From contig SCFE01000077.1 of assembly GCA_004352715.1 (NCBI GenBank), forward strand, positions 1,241,370-1,305,369: DNA of 64,000 bases, written 5' to 3'. Each line of letters begins with the position of its first letter. The first letter of the stretch is position 1. The DNA comes from Hofstenia miamia. Its lineage: Eukaryota > Xenacoelomorpha > Acoela. A model generated the notes under the pieces. It ran no database searches. It was not told the origin of the DNA and saw only the letters and a program-made list of their open reading frames with translations. Below are positions 12,172 to 25,299 of this stretch, piece after piece. The translations under genes were made by a program, and so were the position numbers.

Positions 12172-15013
12172 TCAGCTGGGTAGTTTGGCAATACTTGATT
12201 TGATATAATCAATCTGTTTGGCAATAGGCTTACCTTTGTACAAGATGTGTTCTAATGGTACATGACCATCACAGTATAGTCTTGATGCATCATATTCTTT
12301 GAGTAATTTCGATTTACTTTGCTTATATCTATCTAAGTTGATAGTTTTTACCATGAGGTTGTTTACATCCTGTTTGCTATCAGTTAATGGAATGTTGATT
12401 CTTTGTTTTTTCTAATGTTTTGAGCAGCATGAGGGTACATTACTGTGGTATGAATTAGCAGTGAGGGAATACAATAGTTTTTTTCTGTTGCTACACATTA
12501 TTTGAGTGAAATTTCATTGATTGGTGTTAGTTCTAGCCAAGTGTTTGCTATGGTCACAGGATAGTTCACCTGTCCTTGAACTATGTGCTCCCATAGGGAA
12601 TCTGATGGTAAATGAGAGTGGAACTTTGCTATATTTTCTTCTGAAATTCGCAGCTTTGAGGTTGTACATTCAACATCTAGAGGTAATTGTGAATATGGTT
12701 TCTGTAATGTTGATAGTTGATTTTTAGTCTAACTTTTGGTAAAGAAAATTTTCATTAAAGACAGAGAATTTGTTTCTTTCAATATTGTAAATTGATGAGG
12801 CAAAATTGTAGCTTCATCAGATTCTGTTATCATCACTTGAGTTAGGTAACTAGTTAAATCAGTTTTAATCCATTCAAGTTTTTTCAGACTGATATCAACT
12901 CCTAATTTTTCCATATTATTAGTATCCATTTGTTGTTGATGATGAGGTGAGCAAGGACTCTTACATGTGTAATTTGGTAATTGATTGAGATTGAAGCTCT
13001 ATAACTTCTATTGTGCTGCACTCTCTCCCATCGTTTTATACCTTGATTATCATTGCAATTTTGTTGTATGAGCATTCTGGATAGTGTTGATTGTGGTAGT
13101 TAAATAGAATTTTGTTCTTTATAACTCATAAACAATGTTTGGACTTTTTGTAATAATTCATAGTAGAATGTGGTGTTCTTTGCTGCAAGTGTGCAGAGGA
13201 AAGAGGAGCAAAAATATCTGATAGAGTAGCATATTTATTTTTGCTGGTGGCACCCCACATGAATTTTTGTAATTTATCAGAAAGTAATTGAACACCACCT
13301 GGTGCAATACCTAATTTATCACTGATCAGTGAAATTGAAAGCATGCCTAAATGGTTTTCTCTGTTTATTATTCTGCTATAATATTTTCTGAAGCTTGCTG
13401 TAAATTTGGTATTTTTTCCAAGTGGAGACATTAACTGCACAGTACCAAATAAAAGCCAATTCTTGAGTTTTGCAGAGGAAGGAATGATAGCAATCTCATG
13501 GTATTTACTTTTTCTGAGTTGGTCCTTCTTCTGTTTAGATATGGGTAAAGTTAATGTTGAGTCCTCAGTTAAATAGATTGACATTAGCTATAGCACTGGT
13601 TTAGTGTTACAATCTGGTGCTAGTTTTTCTTCAAAAATTGCATATAAAAAATCAGTGTGGTCTTGAATTTCCAATGATTTTTTAATATTACTGATAAAGT
13701 GTTCTACTGAATAATGATAGGTTTGCAATAGAGATGATATCAAAATAATCAAGCATTATCAGTTGGTCTATCTGCTTTTATAGTATGCCACACAGTATTA
13801 ACTTTGTTAAGCTTATTTACATATTGTGTATAGGCAAAAGAAAAATGGATATCAGAAATGTTATTGGGAGCATGTTTATCTGTCATAGGTTTGTAGCAAG
13901 ACACTTATCAACCATGATCTGGTGGTGGGGGCATATTCTATGTAAAAACAAATCAATGAGAATTAAAGCAGCAGTTGAATTACAAAACTCATGTAAACCC
14001 AAAGCACTAAAATTTTGAGGCTTTGGAATAAAAAAATTATCCAAACATAATTGTGATTTATAAAGTTCAGAACCACAGTAATCACTATTATCTAAATCAG
14101 TAAGAACAACAACTAGATGAATAAAGTTCTTCTTGCTTGATAAAGTATATATATAAAAGAGAGAGATTGATTTGGGGTTGTAAAACCAAATTGTCCTAAT
14201 ATGTTATCAGTTTATGTAGGTTAGTAACATGAAATTAATTACCAAAGCAAGTATGTACCATGCTATGAAAATAAGAGCAATTAATGTCTTCATTCATTGA
14301 GTGAGTAGATCAGAGTATTGACAGCAGGACGTTTTTCACAATTGATTAAAAATGGCATTGTTGAAGAACTAACAAAATGCTCCAATGTATCCAATTGTTT
14401 GTTGATCTTTGATTTCATTTCCAAGGAGATGTGAGACTCAAGAATATAGCATGCTTTCTGAGTGGTGACAAAATATGCATGTAGTATTTCACTGCCAACA
14501 ACAGAAATTTGAGAATGATGTTGCTCACATCATTCTTATGAGTGTGATCTAGAATGGTGGCTGGATGCAGATGAAAGGAGGGAATATGAGAAATGATGTT
14601 GTTTTGATTGTGATAAAACAAGCAGTTGTAAGACTTATTTTTCCTTGAATATTTGTGAGACAAGTCCCTTTGGTAGTGTGTTCAGTGCCTGAGATGGACC
14701 CTCACTGATTTGGCTATCTGAGCTGTATCACAGATTGGAAATCAAGTTTGAGTGAACACTTGAACTCATTCCACTCTCCTAGCTATACCACATTGAAGTA
14801 GGGGTTCAACATATCAACATGAAAATTGGTTGATTGCAATGGGGTCAATGCTCTTATAATAGGATCATAGTTTCTATGGGCATCTAACCTGTCCTCAAGA
14901 TGTGAATGTAGAATCCTATTACTATGTGTGTGTAACTCTCTACATCTGAGGTTAGACGGCTGTTCTGGTGGTTCACTATTTCTGCTCAATGTTGTGTAGA
15001 ATGTTCTCTTCAT
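12172..15013 (-). pseudogene. 3' region of the Ty3/Gypsy element, downstream of integrase; possible extra (env-position) ORF remnants
   Basis: Several broken frames, all on the same strand as the pol gene, follow the integrase: 14783-15013, 14415-14663, 13126-13584 (152 codons, the longest), 12729-12929 and 12172-12354. Their shared orientation, position between integrase and the expected 3' LTR, and shared CpG depletion suggest they belong to the element. In some Gypsy lineages an envelope-like gene occupies this place, but I see no recognisable cleavage site, fusion motif or membrane anchor, so no function is assigned. No 3' LTR copy matching the right-hand LTR candidate was found. Confidence 0.45.
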
Positions 15014-15368
15014 TCTCTGGCAAGCTAAACAAATAATTTAACTCAAGATCAAAATTTTCAGGATTTTGTTAGCAGTGCACACCCTTTAGGGAGGCACATT
15101 ACATAGTGGTTTTATACCAACTTTAGGATGTGTCACAGAACTATCAAATTGTGTCTCAGGAACATTGTCTAGCTCAGACATGTCAAGGTAAGTGTTGTTA
15201 TTGTTATTTATTATTTTAAATTCTTTGTGTTGAGTAACAATGGTGTTCTCAATATGTTTAATATGTATGTTTTAGGGATTGGAAATTGTGAATTTTTCCA
15301 TTGTCTAAAATGTAGTTATTATGTTTTAATACTTTAGTAATTGTGTGAGGACAAGACCAGTGGGTAGC

Positions 15369-16602
15369 TTACTTATGTATCCATTTACTGTCAGATGTTT
15401 GTATTTGTGCAAAAGAGAATACTTTATCGCCAACCTTGTGTTGTTCTCCATAAAGCTGTTTGTTGTAGTTTCTTGTTTGTTGAACTGCACTTTTTTTATT
15501 AAGTATGCAAATTGTTTCTTGAATGTTATATAAATTTTTTAGTAAGTTTTTAATGTAATCATTTGTCATGGTAATGTTATATTTTTTGTATAACATGCTT
15601 AGAAGCATAGCTGTTTCATGTCCAAAAATGGCTTTAAAAGGTGTAATACCTGTTGTTGCATGCATGGAGGTGTTGTAAAAGTACTCAATGTAAGGAATAA
15701 GAGATCTCCAATTATTCCACCAATGTGGGCCGTTGCTGTGTGAATGAGTTTTAATATTGTTTTATTTAATCATTCTACCACACCATTACTTTGTTGATGA
15801 TATGGTGTGGCACACTTATGCTGTATTTCTAATTGTTGCAGTAATTCTGTGGATAATGAACTTATGAATGGTGTACAGCAATTGGTTACAATAATAGACA
15901 TTGGTCCAAAGTGTAGTATCCAACTATGCAATAATTTTGATGCTATAGTTTGTGCTGTTTGATTGATAATGGGGATCATGCATGCATATTTAGTGAAATT
16001 ATCAACAATAACAAGAAGGTATTGGTAGGCATCATCATCAATTGAAAGCTGTTCTATGTTGACATGGAAAATTTTGTTTGCAGTTCTTGATGTTGATTTG
16101 GAAAGTGAGTGGTATTAGTAATTACACATGTTGTACATTTATTAATGATGTTGTAAACAATTGAGGGAGGTCCAAGACAAATAAATTTAGTAATTAGTGT
16201 GCACTCAGTTTGAATTACTCTGATGTGTCTGCATTCATGAATTTTACAGGTTACTTCCCTTTTATAGTACTCCAGAAGTGCTATTTGGTTATGGTGCTTC
16301 TCAGCAACAAAAAGAAGACCATTTGCAGTAAGGTTCCAAGTGTAAGAGTTAAAGTATTTGAATAATGTTTTATCCAATTGTAAATCTGGTTGTTTGATTT
16401 TATTAATTTGTGATAATTGAATATCATTGTTTTGATGTTTTATTATTTCTTCCTTAGATATTTCTTCCTTTAAATGTATATCTAATATAGGGTAACCTTG
16501 TCTATCTGTGTTGAAAACTGACAGGTTGTCATATGCAGATTTCGAAAGGTACTTTATTATAAGTTTTGGATTATCACAATGGTATTGTGGAAGGGCTGTC
16601 AT
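15369..16602 (-). pseudogene. Ty3/Gypsy integrase (with the end of the RNase H region)
   Basis: In minus-strand order: an HHCC zinc-binding N-terminal region (16054-16602; HECRHIRV followed by CTTCVI), the catalytic core (15770-15979; IIVTNCCTPFISS, where N replaces the usual catalytic Asp of the 'TDxGxxF' motif, then TPYHQQSNGVVE), and the segment after the core (15369-15665; MHATTGITPFKAIFGHE and KVGDKVFSF). Stops and frameshifts separate the blocks. The order and motif spelling are diagnostic for a Metaviridae/Gypsy-type pol, and the catalytic substitution plus breaks mean it cannot act. Confidence 0.85.
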
Positions 16603-16619
16603 TAAATCAGGGTTTATAT

Positions 16620-18022
16620 GTTGTTTCTCTTTATAATGTAAAATTGTGAAATTAAAATTTGTTAGATATTCTATGTATCATGCTATAATGTTAGAGCAAT
16701 CTCCAGAAAAATTTTTAACCAACTAAGACTGGAGTTATCAGTACAGACTGTAAAATGGGATTGACGGAGAAGGAAGTATCAAAATTTCTTGAGGCTTTTA
16801 AGTAGAGCAGGCATCTAACCTTTTGTTGAGCCATAATAAAGTTATGAGGTTTTAATTTACAACTGAAAAACTGTATTGGTGACTTTATTCTATTTATAAA
16901 TTGTCTTACTGTTGCGCCAATAGCAACAGAGCTAGCATCACAGTCAACAATAAATTCTTTACAAAATCTAGTGTATTTAAACTTGGTGGTTTTTTCAATT
17001 CCATTCTTAAATTATCTAGTTTGGTTTGATGATGCCAAGTACAATCAAATTATGTTTTCTTTTTTAATAAGCAGTTGTATCAGAAATATTAGGAATGAAA
17101 GCTTGGTAATAGGTGAAGAATCCATGTATGTGCTGAACATCTTTTTGTTATTAGGAGGCCTAATTTTATCAATTGTGTGATGGGTGTCTTCTTTAAGAAT
17201 AATTTTATTATGTTCTATACAATGACCTAAGAAAATTACTGATGGTTGTAGTATTTTACATTTTTTACCATTGATTTTTAAACCAGATCATTGTAATAAA
17301 TTAAGTATATTATGTAATTTATTAATGAGTTCTTGAATTATTTTTGATGCAATTAATAAATTATTGATGTAGGTAGAAATGCCCTTTTCTAAATTATTAT
17401 TACCAGTTTGCAGTATTTTAGTGACATATTGCTGAAAGGTTCCTGTTGTATTGCATAGCCTGAAGGCCATGTAAAGCCATTCAAATAATCTGTATAGAGT
17501 TATGAAAACAGTTTTTTCTATGTTAGATTTACACATGGTAATTTGCTAATAGGCTTTATATAGATTGAGTGTCATGAAGAATGAATTTTGGCAAGCTGTA
17601 TACAATATTTCATCAATACAAGGTAATGGGTAACCATCCTTTTTTGTTATATTATTGAGTTTTCTGAAACCAATGCAAAGATGGTATTTATTGTTATTTA
17701 ATGAAGACCATTGGTGATGCATAAGGACTTTTTGATGGTTGAATAATTACATTGTTTAACAAATCTGTAATAATTTTTAGTATTCTTGTTTTAGGTGTTA
17801 TTGTACAGGATGTATTGGTTGGCATATTGGTTTATTGTGCATTGTTTCAATTGTGTGCTCCTCTCTGATGGCCTTACCAACACTGATAGCATTGAAGTTG
17901 AATACCAATGCATGTTGTTGTAACATTGAGGTTAATTGTTCAAATTGTTCAGAAGACAAGAGTGGATGTGTTTTGCTATTAATTACTGGAATTGAAATTG
18001 AGTTATTGTCAGTGTCTGTCAT
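16620..18022 (-). pseudogene. Ty3/Gypsy reverse transcriptase/RNase H region
   Basis: Begins at 18022 with the N-terminal segment (LLSSEQFEQLTSML, IREEHTIETMHNKPICQPIHPVQ), which matches the usual start of Gypsy RT ('H.I.T....P..Q..R'). The palm follows at 17288-17536: YRLFEWLYMAFRLCNTTGTF corresponds to 'F.W..MPFGL.NAP.TFQ', and TYINNLLIAS is the YLDDLLI box with both catalytic Asp codons changed to Asn. GAT-to-AAT changes on this strand are C-to-T on the other, the same type of change that removes CpG and related sites. The region to 16620 should hold RNase H but is too broken to mark motifs. Confidence 0.8.
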
Positions 18023-18179
18023 CTTTAAAGACAGTATTAGTTTAGACTTGCTTTCTACAACTGTAACAATAGGAGATGCAAATATTTTAATATTAGATGG
18101 TGTTATAGCAATTAAATTTCAACTTTTATTCAAAATAGTGGTGGTAACCTTATTGTCATGACTTTTTAATATTGATGCT

Positions 18180-19340
18180 AATATCACAATCTTCTTGGAA
18201 TTTAAACCTTGTTGACTATCAATGATATCTGACCAAATAGGTTTTTTCAATACTAAAGTAATGAAATGCCAACTAAATGGTTCAATTTTAATGGATACAA
18301 TAGAATTGTTTGGTTGCTGATTGTTTGAAGATGTGTTGAAATGTTCTTATGTTTAGGATCAATGGTTAACATTTTGTCATGATAATTTATAATGCATTGA
18401 TATTTTTCCATTAAGTCCTTACCTAGTATTAGCTTTTAAGGCAATGTGTGGTTGGTGAAGTTCTATTGGCTTTACCTGAGAATTGTCTCAGTGGCATTTT
18501 TATCTTTAAGTTTTCATCAACTGCTAAAGGTGGCAAGTTGGAGTAGAAGAATTTTTTATTTGATGTGGGGCTTTTGATAGCCTTTAATTTACTTTTGATT
18601 ATGTCTGGTTTTTCATTTAAGTGTGATATTAGTAGATTATTAAATTTTTGTTGAGGTGACTGAGCTGTTGGTGGTGAATTATCAGCAATGGTAATTAGTA
18701 TTGAGTGTGAGAAATGAGTATATGCAATGGTGGGTGACTTGTTTACATGATGCCCTATGTTTTGGTTAATTGGATAAGGTTTTTTAGCAATCTCAGGAGT
18801 CCTTAGAACTGCTAATTTATTCTAATAGGCCTGTAAATCAGTTAGCTGGATTTTAGTGTTCTCTATTTCTCTGTGTAAGGAATTATTTTCTGCTTTCTGT
18901 GCTATAAGCTGCCCTGTAACTTGAATATTCTATACATTACAGTCTTTGAGTTGTTTAATTAACTTCATATTCAACTGGAGTAATTTAAACTATTCTTGGT
19001 TTGCTGCATCAATTTGTTTTTGAAGATTTTTTTTATCTTCAAGTGTTTAATATTGTATGAGGATGTTGTGGTTTTTATTTTCAAGCTCATTTCAATTTCT
19101 CTGAGTTTAAGTTTCATATTTCTGTTCTAAGTAATTGGTTCTATTTTTGGATCTGATCAAAGTGGTTACAATTCTTGATCTGTATCAAATCAATTATCAC
19201 TTCAACTGAGTTATTTCGTTTTTTAAGAGAGTGATTTCAGCATAGAGTTCTTCTTTAGAACAATCATCTTGTGATTTGGGTGGGGTTTGACTAGCTTTTT
19301 CAGGGGTTCCTTTAGATGTCTGACTTCTGGTGTTTGGCAT
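18180..19340 (-). pseudogene. Gag-like region of the Gypsy element
   Basis: A minus-strand frame opens with MPNTRSQTSKGTPEK at about 19340, rich in Ser/Thr/Lys/Pro, then a coiled-coil-like stretch (KEELYAEITLLKNEITQLK) before a stop near 19197. Broken frames with Gln/Asn/Leu-rich helices continue leftwards. The position, just inside the putative primer-binding site and upstream of RT, is that of gag. No CCHC zinc knuckle or protease DTG motif could be identified. Confidence 0.5.
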
Positions 19341-19443
19341 TCTTGTTCTAAGAAGTTAAAGGAGATTTGACTAGTACAACTTAACTGACATAACTAAAAC
19401 TAGGTTCAGTAGGTTAGGTTCTGCAATTCTAAAAAAAAATTTT

Positions 19444-19461
19444 GCCTTCTTGATGGCACCA
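19444..19461 (-). promoter_or_regulatory. Putative primer-binding site of the Gypsy element
   Basis: On the minus strand the 18 bases read TGGTGCCATCAAGAAGGC, beginning with TGG, the complement of a tRNA CCA tail. It lies about 100 bp upstream of the gag-like ATG and adjoins the LTR candidate. The matching tRNA was not identified. Confidence 0.45.
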
Positions 19462-19950
19462 AAAGTGGTAATCTCAACTGCAGACCAATTGTAGTAAGGT
19501 GCCATCTCTTCTTGTAGGGTTCAACATCTTGGTGGTTTTATCAGAGCTTCCACTAACAGTGATATGGTTAATTATTAAACAATACTTGTACTTGGAGTCC
19601 TGTGGTGGTTGTCAAGTGTCATCAGTAAGAAATCAGAGAGAAATCCTACTAATCTATCTATTGAGGGTTTTGAGTTGAAGCATGGATTTACTGGTGCTAA
19701 AAATAGCTAACTCCTTTTGCTATAATACCCTATTCTAATAAAAGTTAAAAGTAAACAGGAGATCACATTAAGGAAGAGTGGCCACACTCTGCCCACACAA
19801 ACCAGATATCCTTAAGAAAGAGTCAGTTAAGACTAGAGCCCTATTTAAGATAAAGAATAAAGAAGCCCTAACTCTTGGGTGCAGTGAGTGAAAACTATAT
19901 GCTAATTAAAAAACCTACACTCAGTGCATTTCTCATCTCATACAATTTTG
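19462..19950 (-). repeat. Putative 5' LTR of the Gypsy element
   Basis: Noncoding sequence just outside the putative primer-binding site, where the 5' LTR must lie on this orientation. The outer boundary is a guess, since no second copy or target duplication was found for comparison. Confidence 0.3.
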
Positions 19951-21640
19951 GTGATAGCAATAGGGGTTAATTTTATTTATGAATGAAATGCAGTACAACA
20001 AAAACACTAACCATATACCTAACCTAAGTTAAAGCAACATGCCAGCCAAGCTGTCCCCTGTCTGGGTGCCTTTTAACAACACAGACAAACCTACAAACAC
20101 ATACTTTTTAATAAAATACAAAGTCAATATAAAAAGTATAAAATGAATTTACTGAGAATATACTGAAGGGAATATAAATATAAAATTGCACATATTTATA
20201 GGGAATAAAACTGGTAGTCATAAACAAAATCATACTGCAAAAAAATATGGACAAATATTTGACAGGTACACATTTGGTTTTCTGCTACATTAATTTTACA
20301 ATGATACTTAGCAGAAATTTTAAACTAAAAATATATCACTGTTTGTCAGTTCATCAAATTATCAATTATCATAAGATTAATATTGAAATTGCACTGAAAT
20401 TAAGAATTGAAGCCATGAAAATCTTTATGCCACATTAGCAAGGGTTAAGTGTAGTAATTATATGTACAACATGTAAATAGCTCAGTTATTAAAAATCATG
20501 AGGTAAGCTGAAGAAAATTTAATATTTTGATGTCTCTTCATGGGTTATTCATTTTTGAGCCTCATTCATGATTATTTTGAGCATACAGCAGGCTTTGCAC
20601 TAGCAGCTTTAGAACCAAGAAAATTATTGTTGGCAAAAATGACAACCATTAATTTGTAAAGAATTAGAATTTGGCATTCAAATGTTTAATTGTAAATGCA
20701 GAAATGTCAATATTTTGATGATAGTGAAATTACAGATATTCTTTTCAATGAACTAAAATGTTTGTGCTTGAGAGTGTCCAAATTTTCAGTCTGTTTTCAA
20801 TGACTGAAATATAATCATTTAAAATGTCAGGCATTGTCAATGAATCTGTCCTCTTACTGTGAACATGAAGCAGCACACACTAATTTAGATGGAATTTTTT
20901 CATGTTATATGTAGGCTGAGGCTGGGGCATAAATCTTTAAAATTTTCTAAGATATTCAAAATAAAAATACATTAAATACTATTTAGCCAACCAAATGTGT
21001 GCATAGCACCTAGATGGGGGACATTTAATCATTTTTAAAGAAATTGCTTTTCCACTGAATAGATTTGCTTCCCTTACACAACTACTACAATTATTCAAAC
21101 AAATAGACAAAAAAGATGGAAATATTTCATGTCCCTCTATTATTGGGGAAATTCCCACCTGCCCCTAGGATCTATACCAATTAATGTAAGCCATGTTTTC
21201 ATCCTTTTTAAGGAACTGAACCTATTTTCACTTACTATATTTGTTGGCTGGACAGACTTCACTACTTCTGATATGTATTTTGTTCTGCCAGATTTTTGCT
21301 TTGAGATATTCAACAAGTTACAGGAATTCTGGAAATGGGACTTTGTTTATCTGGTGCAAAATGGTTAGCTAAACCATAAGGAGATTTTTGTAAATATCTG
21401 TGTCACAAAATTATGCATCAGATAAATCTTAATTTTTTACATAATGTGGTATCATCTTTGATTAAATCTGTTTTGGATACTCTCTGCTAAATAGTCAAGA
21501 GCCTGGAAGTTGATTGAACTATAGTTGTCCCTTGTAGTTGGTTTAATTTAGATTGATAAATTGTCCACCATATTTAGGATTATGCCACTTAATTGTAAAC
21601 CATAGAAAACCTCAAATCCTTCCATAGCAGGTGAAGCTCC
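19951..21640. other. No gene recognised (CpG-void DNA)
   Basis: No CG dinucleotide was noticed in this stretch. The longest frame (79 codons, 21129-21368, +) has no recognisable motif. Confidence 0.5.
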
Positions 21641-22140
21641 CCTATGCTAGCAATATAATCAGTCTTTACTTGCTTTTTTTCATCCCAGGTGAACTGCAAT
21701 GCTGCATATTTGAACAAATTTGACTTTATTACCCCACTGTTCAGCATTTGGAACACAAAACACATGAGTCTAAATTTACTTCACACTTTGTATTTTTTAA
21801 CATAGCATCTGTTTTTACTAATTTCTTAATGAGTTTTGATTTCTCATAAACAGCTTTAGGCTTTTAGTTTTCTCATACAACAGTTATGTATGTTCAAATT
21901 TAAGTATAAAGAAATATCCATAATAGCAGCAGTAGTAGTTGTATCTGCATTAGAAGCCTATAAGCTGCATTGCCCTGAAAATTCTTCATGCACTTCAAAT
22001 GCTTCATCTTAAAATGTAGAGAAAAACCATTTGTTCAGTATTTGATACATCAGTAGTTTCATCTATCATTATTGTGAACAATTTCCAATTACTGAATCCG
22101 CTAAAATTTTTTGAATCTGCAATGCTAAGATTTTCAATAT
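21640..22140 (-). pseudogene. hAT-superfamily transposase remnant (DUF4371/ZMYM-like)
   Basis: Minus-strand reading at about 22029-22085 gives NWKLFTIMIDETTDVSNTEQM, the conserved 'FSIIVDETTDVSNKEQLS' box containing the first catalytic Asp of this hAT group. It is followed by FEVHEEFSG (the 'F.I.EEFLG' box) about 20 codons later and a Thr/Ala-rich helix with LNLNIHNC (the usual 'L.L....C.GQ.YD' approach). A segment with VIKSNLFKYAALQFTWDEKK follows near 21700. Stops and frameshifts break the frame repeatedly, and no terminal repeats were found. It lies inside the CpG-void block. Confidence 0.65.
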
Positions 22141-24455
22141 TTCATTCTGAACTTCAGCACCTGTATAATTTTTCAGGCATTATCTAAAGAAAAGTCTTAG
22201 ATGATGTAATATATTTGGTTGATAAGAGGTTTCAAGAATTGCAGTATGATTTTCTCCTTGTCCTATGCTGTGAATATTTACTGATAATCTTTCATATTTG
22301 GAATGAGCATTATTTGAATTCTATCATTCATCAGTCAAATCAGAGATTATGTTTTGCTGTGCTGGCACAGTAAAGAACCTTGAGGATTAACTGTATTGTA
22401 TGATTTCCATTTAAATGGGCTTATTAGAATAGCAGAGTTGGACCTTGGATAGGAATTCTTGGAGTACTGGTTCATCCTAAGGAGTGCTGCTCAAACAGCA
22501 TTTATGTCTGGTTTTTTGTACATTATGCTGAGTTTTTAGCATGGCATAGCATGATATTCTAAAATATTGTTTTGGCATGACACATATTCATAAATTCTCA
22601 AAATATAGCTCACTACAGTTTTTAAGATTTCAATCTAGTGTATTTCTTCTCTATTAAATAAAATAATCAAAGAAAGTAACTTATAAACAACTATAGAAAA
22701 CATACAGATATGCAGATCAAACAAATTTACATCCTAGTAAATGATAATATTTATTTATTGTTGTTTTCATTTCTATGTCCTTTTCTGAAGAGTAAGCTAA
22801 AGACAAAAATAGACAGAAAATTTTGGCACAAGTCTAACTCAAACCAGGATGAATTGATGAAAGCACAATTTCTTGAATTTGCTAGACTAAAATTAAAAAA
22901 CTAATGATTAGTTGATTAACTAGTTCTTCTGGTAAACCTGATTTTCAAAAAAGCAGCATCTAGAGATATTTTCTTTTGCTTGCAAAGTAAATAAGTCTTA
23001 GTTGAAGAAGAAGTTGGTTGCAGAACATTTTGTTTATCTCAGTAACAACATTGATAATCTGATTTGACACATATTGTTGACATTTTTAAAAGCCAATATA
23101 ATCAACATGCAGCTTGCAAAGCTACTCATTGCAAATACTGAAATCAAGTGTACTTTGCTTACAAAATATAAATACATTTTTAAAAAATGTAAAAGCAATG
23201 ACATGTTTCATTTAATGAAGAGCTGACAGCATTTTTCCACAAATAGTTCAATTAAAGCATAAAATATATGCTCAAATGTATAACTTTATAAAGAAAAGCA
23301 TGGTCTTCAATGTCTACAATCAATCAAGAAATTGGCCAAATCTGGCTAAGCATGACAAAAAATTACTTCAGAATATATTTCTAAATGTATTACTAAACAG
23401 ACTTTAGTCTCAAATTAGTTTTACATGCTTTATTGTGTATTAGTCAAATGATGTTGCTCCTGGGGATAATTGCTTATTGCTAGGATGAAATTACCTCTGA
23501 AATACCCATGTAGATTCATCACTGCATAATAGCTTTGTATTGAAAGCAATAAAATCATAGTATTTGCAGAAAGAACTTCATCAAAGGATGAAATGCAGAT
23601 TTGCAAATTTATCAGATTTTATACTTTTTTGATAACTTTCTTTTCTATAATTTATTAACTTTTCTTTTAAATTATCTCTATTATGGCATTACACTAAAAA
23701 TAGGTCTAAATAATATCATTCTTGTTTGCAACCTGGGTTTTCAAGTACTCAGAATGTTAAGATCTCAAACTCAAATAAGCTTGCAAAACTTGATCTGAAA
23801 AACTTGGAAGAGAAATCATCAAAACTTAAACTTGATCAAAAATCTACTAAAAAATATTGTAAAAATTTAATTATTTTAAATTTCAATTACTCTACCTATC
23901 ATAAATAACTATTTTTAGCTTAGAATTATTGCAAAGTAAAGTTTTTTCACCATAAAAAACTTAGAAATGGGAAACTATTCAATGATTCATCCCTTGACAT
24001 TTAAATGTTCATGCTGCAAGACAATATATTGAGACAGCACAATTCAAATGAAATGCCACTATTAAAATATTGGGAAAAAATTGCTATCTAGAAAACTAGT
24101 CCATAAACCATATTCCAATTTTGTCCTGTGAATGAAATATGGCTATGTTGTTTCTAAATTTCAAGAGTATAATCTCAAACTATTGTTAGATGGAGGTGAA
24201 AATTGCAGCTAAGCCCCTGAAATGTGCCTATGACATGCAAAAATGTTGACTTCATGTTGGTATGCATTACTAAATTTTGTGCTTGCAAACTTTCAGTGAA
24301 ACAAATTCAAATTTTTTTAGTGGTGCAAAACTCATGATTTCTAGTTATTTGGAGTTTGTTAAAAAAGGATTATTTCTAGGCAATGAAATACAGTATATTT
24401 ATATGATTTATACTTTTGTCATTTTTTACCCATTGTGCAAATTGTGGAATCACAA
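22141..24455. other. No gene recognised (CpG-void DNA)
   Basis: AT-rich sequence without recognisable coding or RNA features and essentially no CG dinucleotides. Confidence 0.5.
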
Positions 24456-24906
24456 ATTTGAAGAATTTCTGATTTTCATCAGGCTCAGTGGAGAATACCA
24501 AAATTTGTTAAATTTTAAAATTTACTTGTGTTCTAAAATTTTGTAAAGTAACAATGTATCATAATTCAGGAATTATATTTTTCAAGCTGTTATATACATG
24601 TGACTAAATTCAGGTTTTGCTAAATGTTTGGCAAAGCATTTCATTTTTAAAATTACAGTTATTTTGCTGATTCCCTTCATATATTCAGTGTGAGAACAAT
24701 TATTTATATTGGAAAAGATATTAATGAACAATATATAAATTTTAAAAATTCAAAAGCCTGAAATTTTGGAATTTCAAATTATTATCTAAAACCTAATTCA
24801 AATTAAGACCATAATTATACCAATAATAGCTTCCAAGAAATGAAATTTTCATTACAATATGTATTGAATTTTTGTATTAAATACAGAATCAAAAAATCAA
24901 AATTGC
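24456..24906 (+). repeat. First copy of a ~449-bp direct duplication bounded by single Ns
   Basis: Positions 24456-24904 recur apparently base for base at 25300-25748 (offset 844). The first copy ends at an N (24907) and the second starts right after an N (25299). The 392 bases between have ordinary CpG content, unlike both copies. This is the signature of unmerged contig overlap around a wrongly placed fragment rather than a biological tandem duplication. Confidence 0.9.
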
Positions 24907-24907
24907 N

Positions 24908-25298
24908 AGGACGTTTAGGCACAGTAATTGCTCAATATTACGTAGAGTTAAGTACTTATATCACAACAGAAAAATGTCTATATGGAAGTAATTAGAAATT
25001 CTTGAATGAAATCAAAAAACGAATGTGTTTAATATTTTAATAGTGCTTCCCGCATGCAGCCAAAACGTTATAAATGATCACCATACTGTATTTAAATGAC
25101 TTAAAAATGCGATTAGTCTTGAGTTGCACCATATTAAGTAAAACCTCATAGCATACCTAATTAAATGACGAACAATATCAGGGTTTGGGGGGAATTTATT
25201 TAAAGCATACCATTAGATTTCTTATATTCACAATAAACTAAAAGCATAGTGTTAAATTTTTTTTTGTTGTTTATGAACCTTGTTTTCTCTTGAATTGA
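24908..25298. other. CpG-normal fragment inserted between duplicated contig ends
   Basis: Contains CG dinucleotides at the density of the rest of the window (for example near 24912, 24940, 25020, 25050 and 25110) and has no coding feature. It is probably misplaced by scaffolding. Confidence 0.7.
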
Positions 25299-25299
25299 N

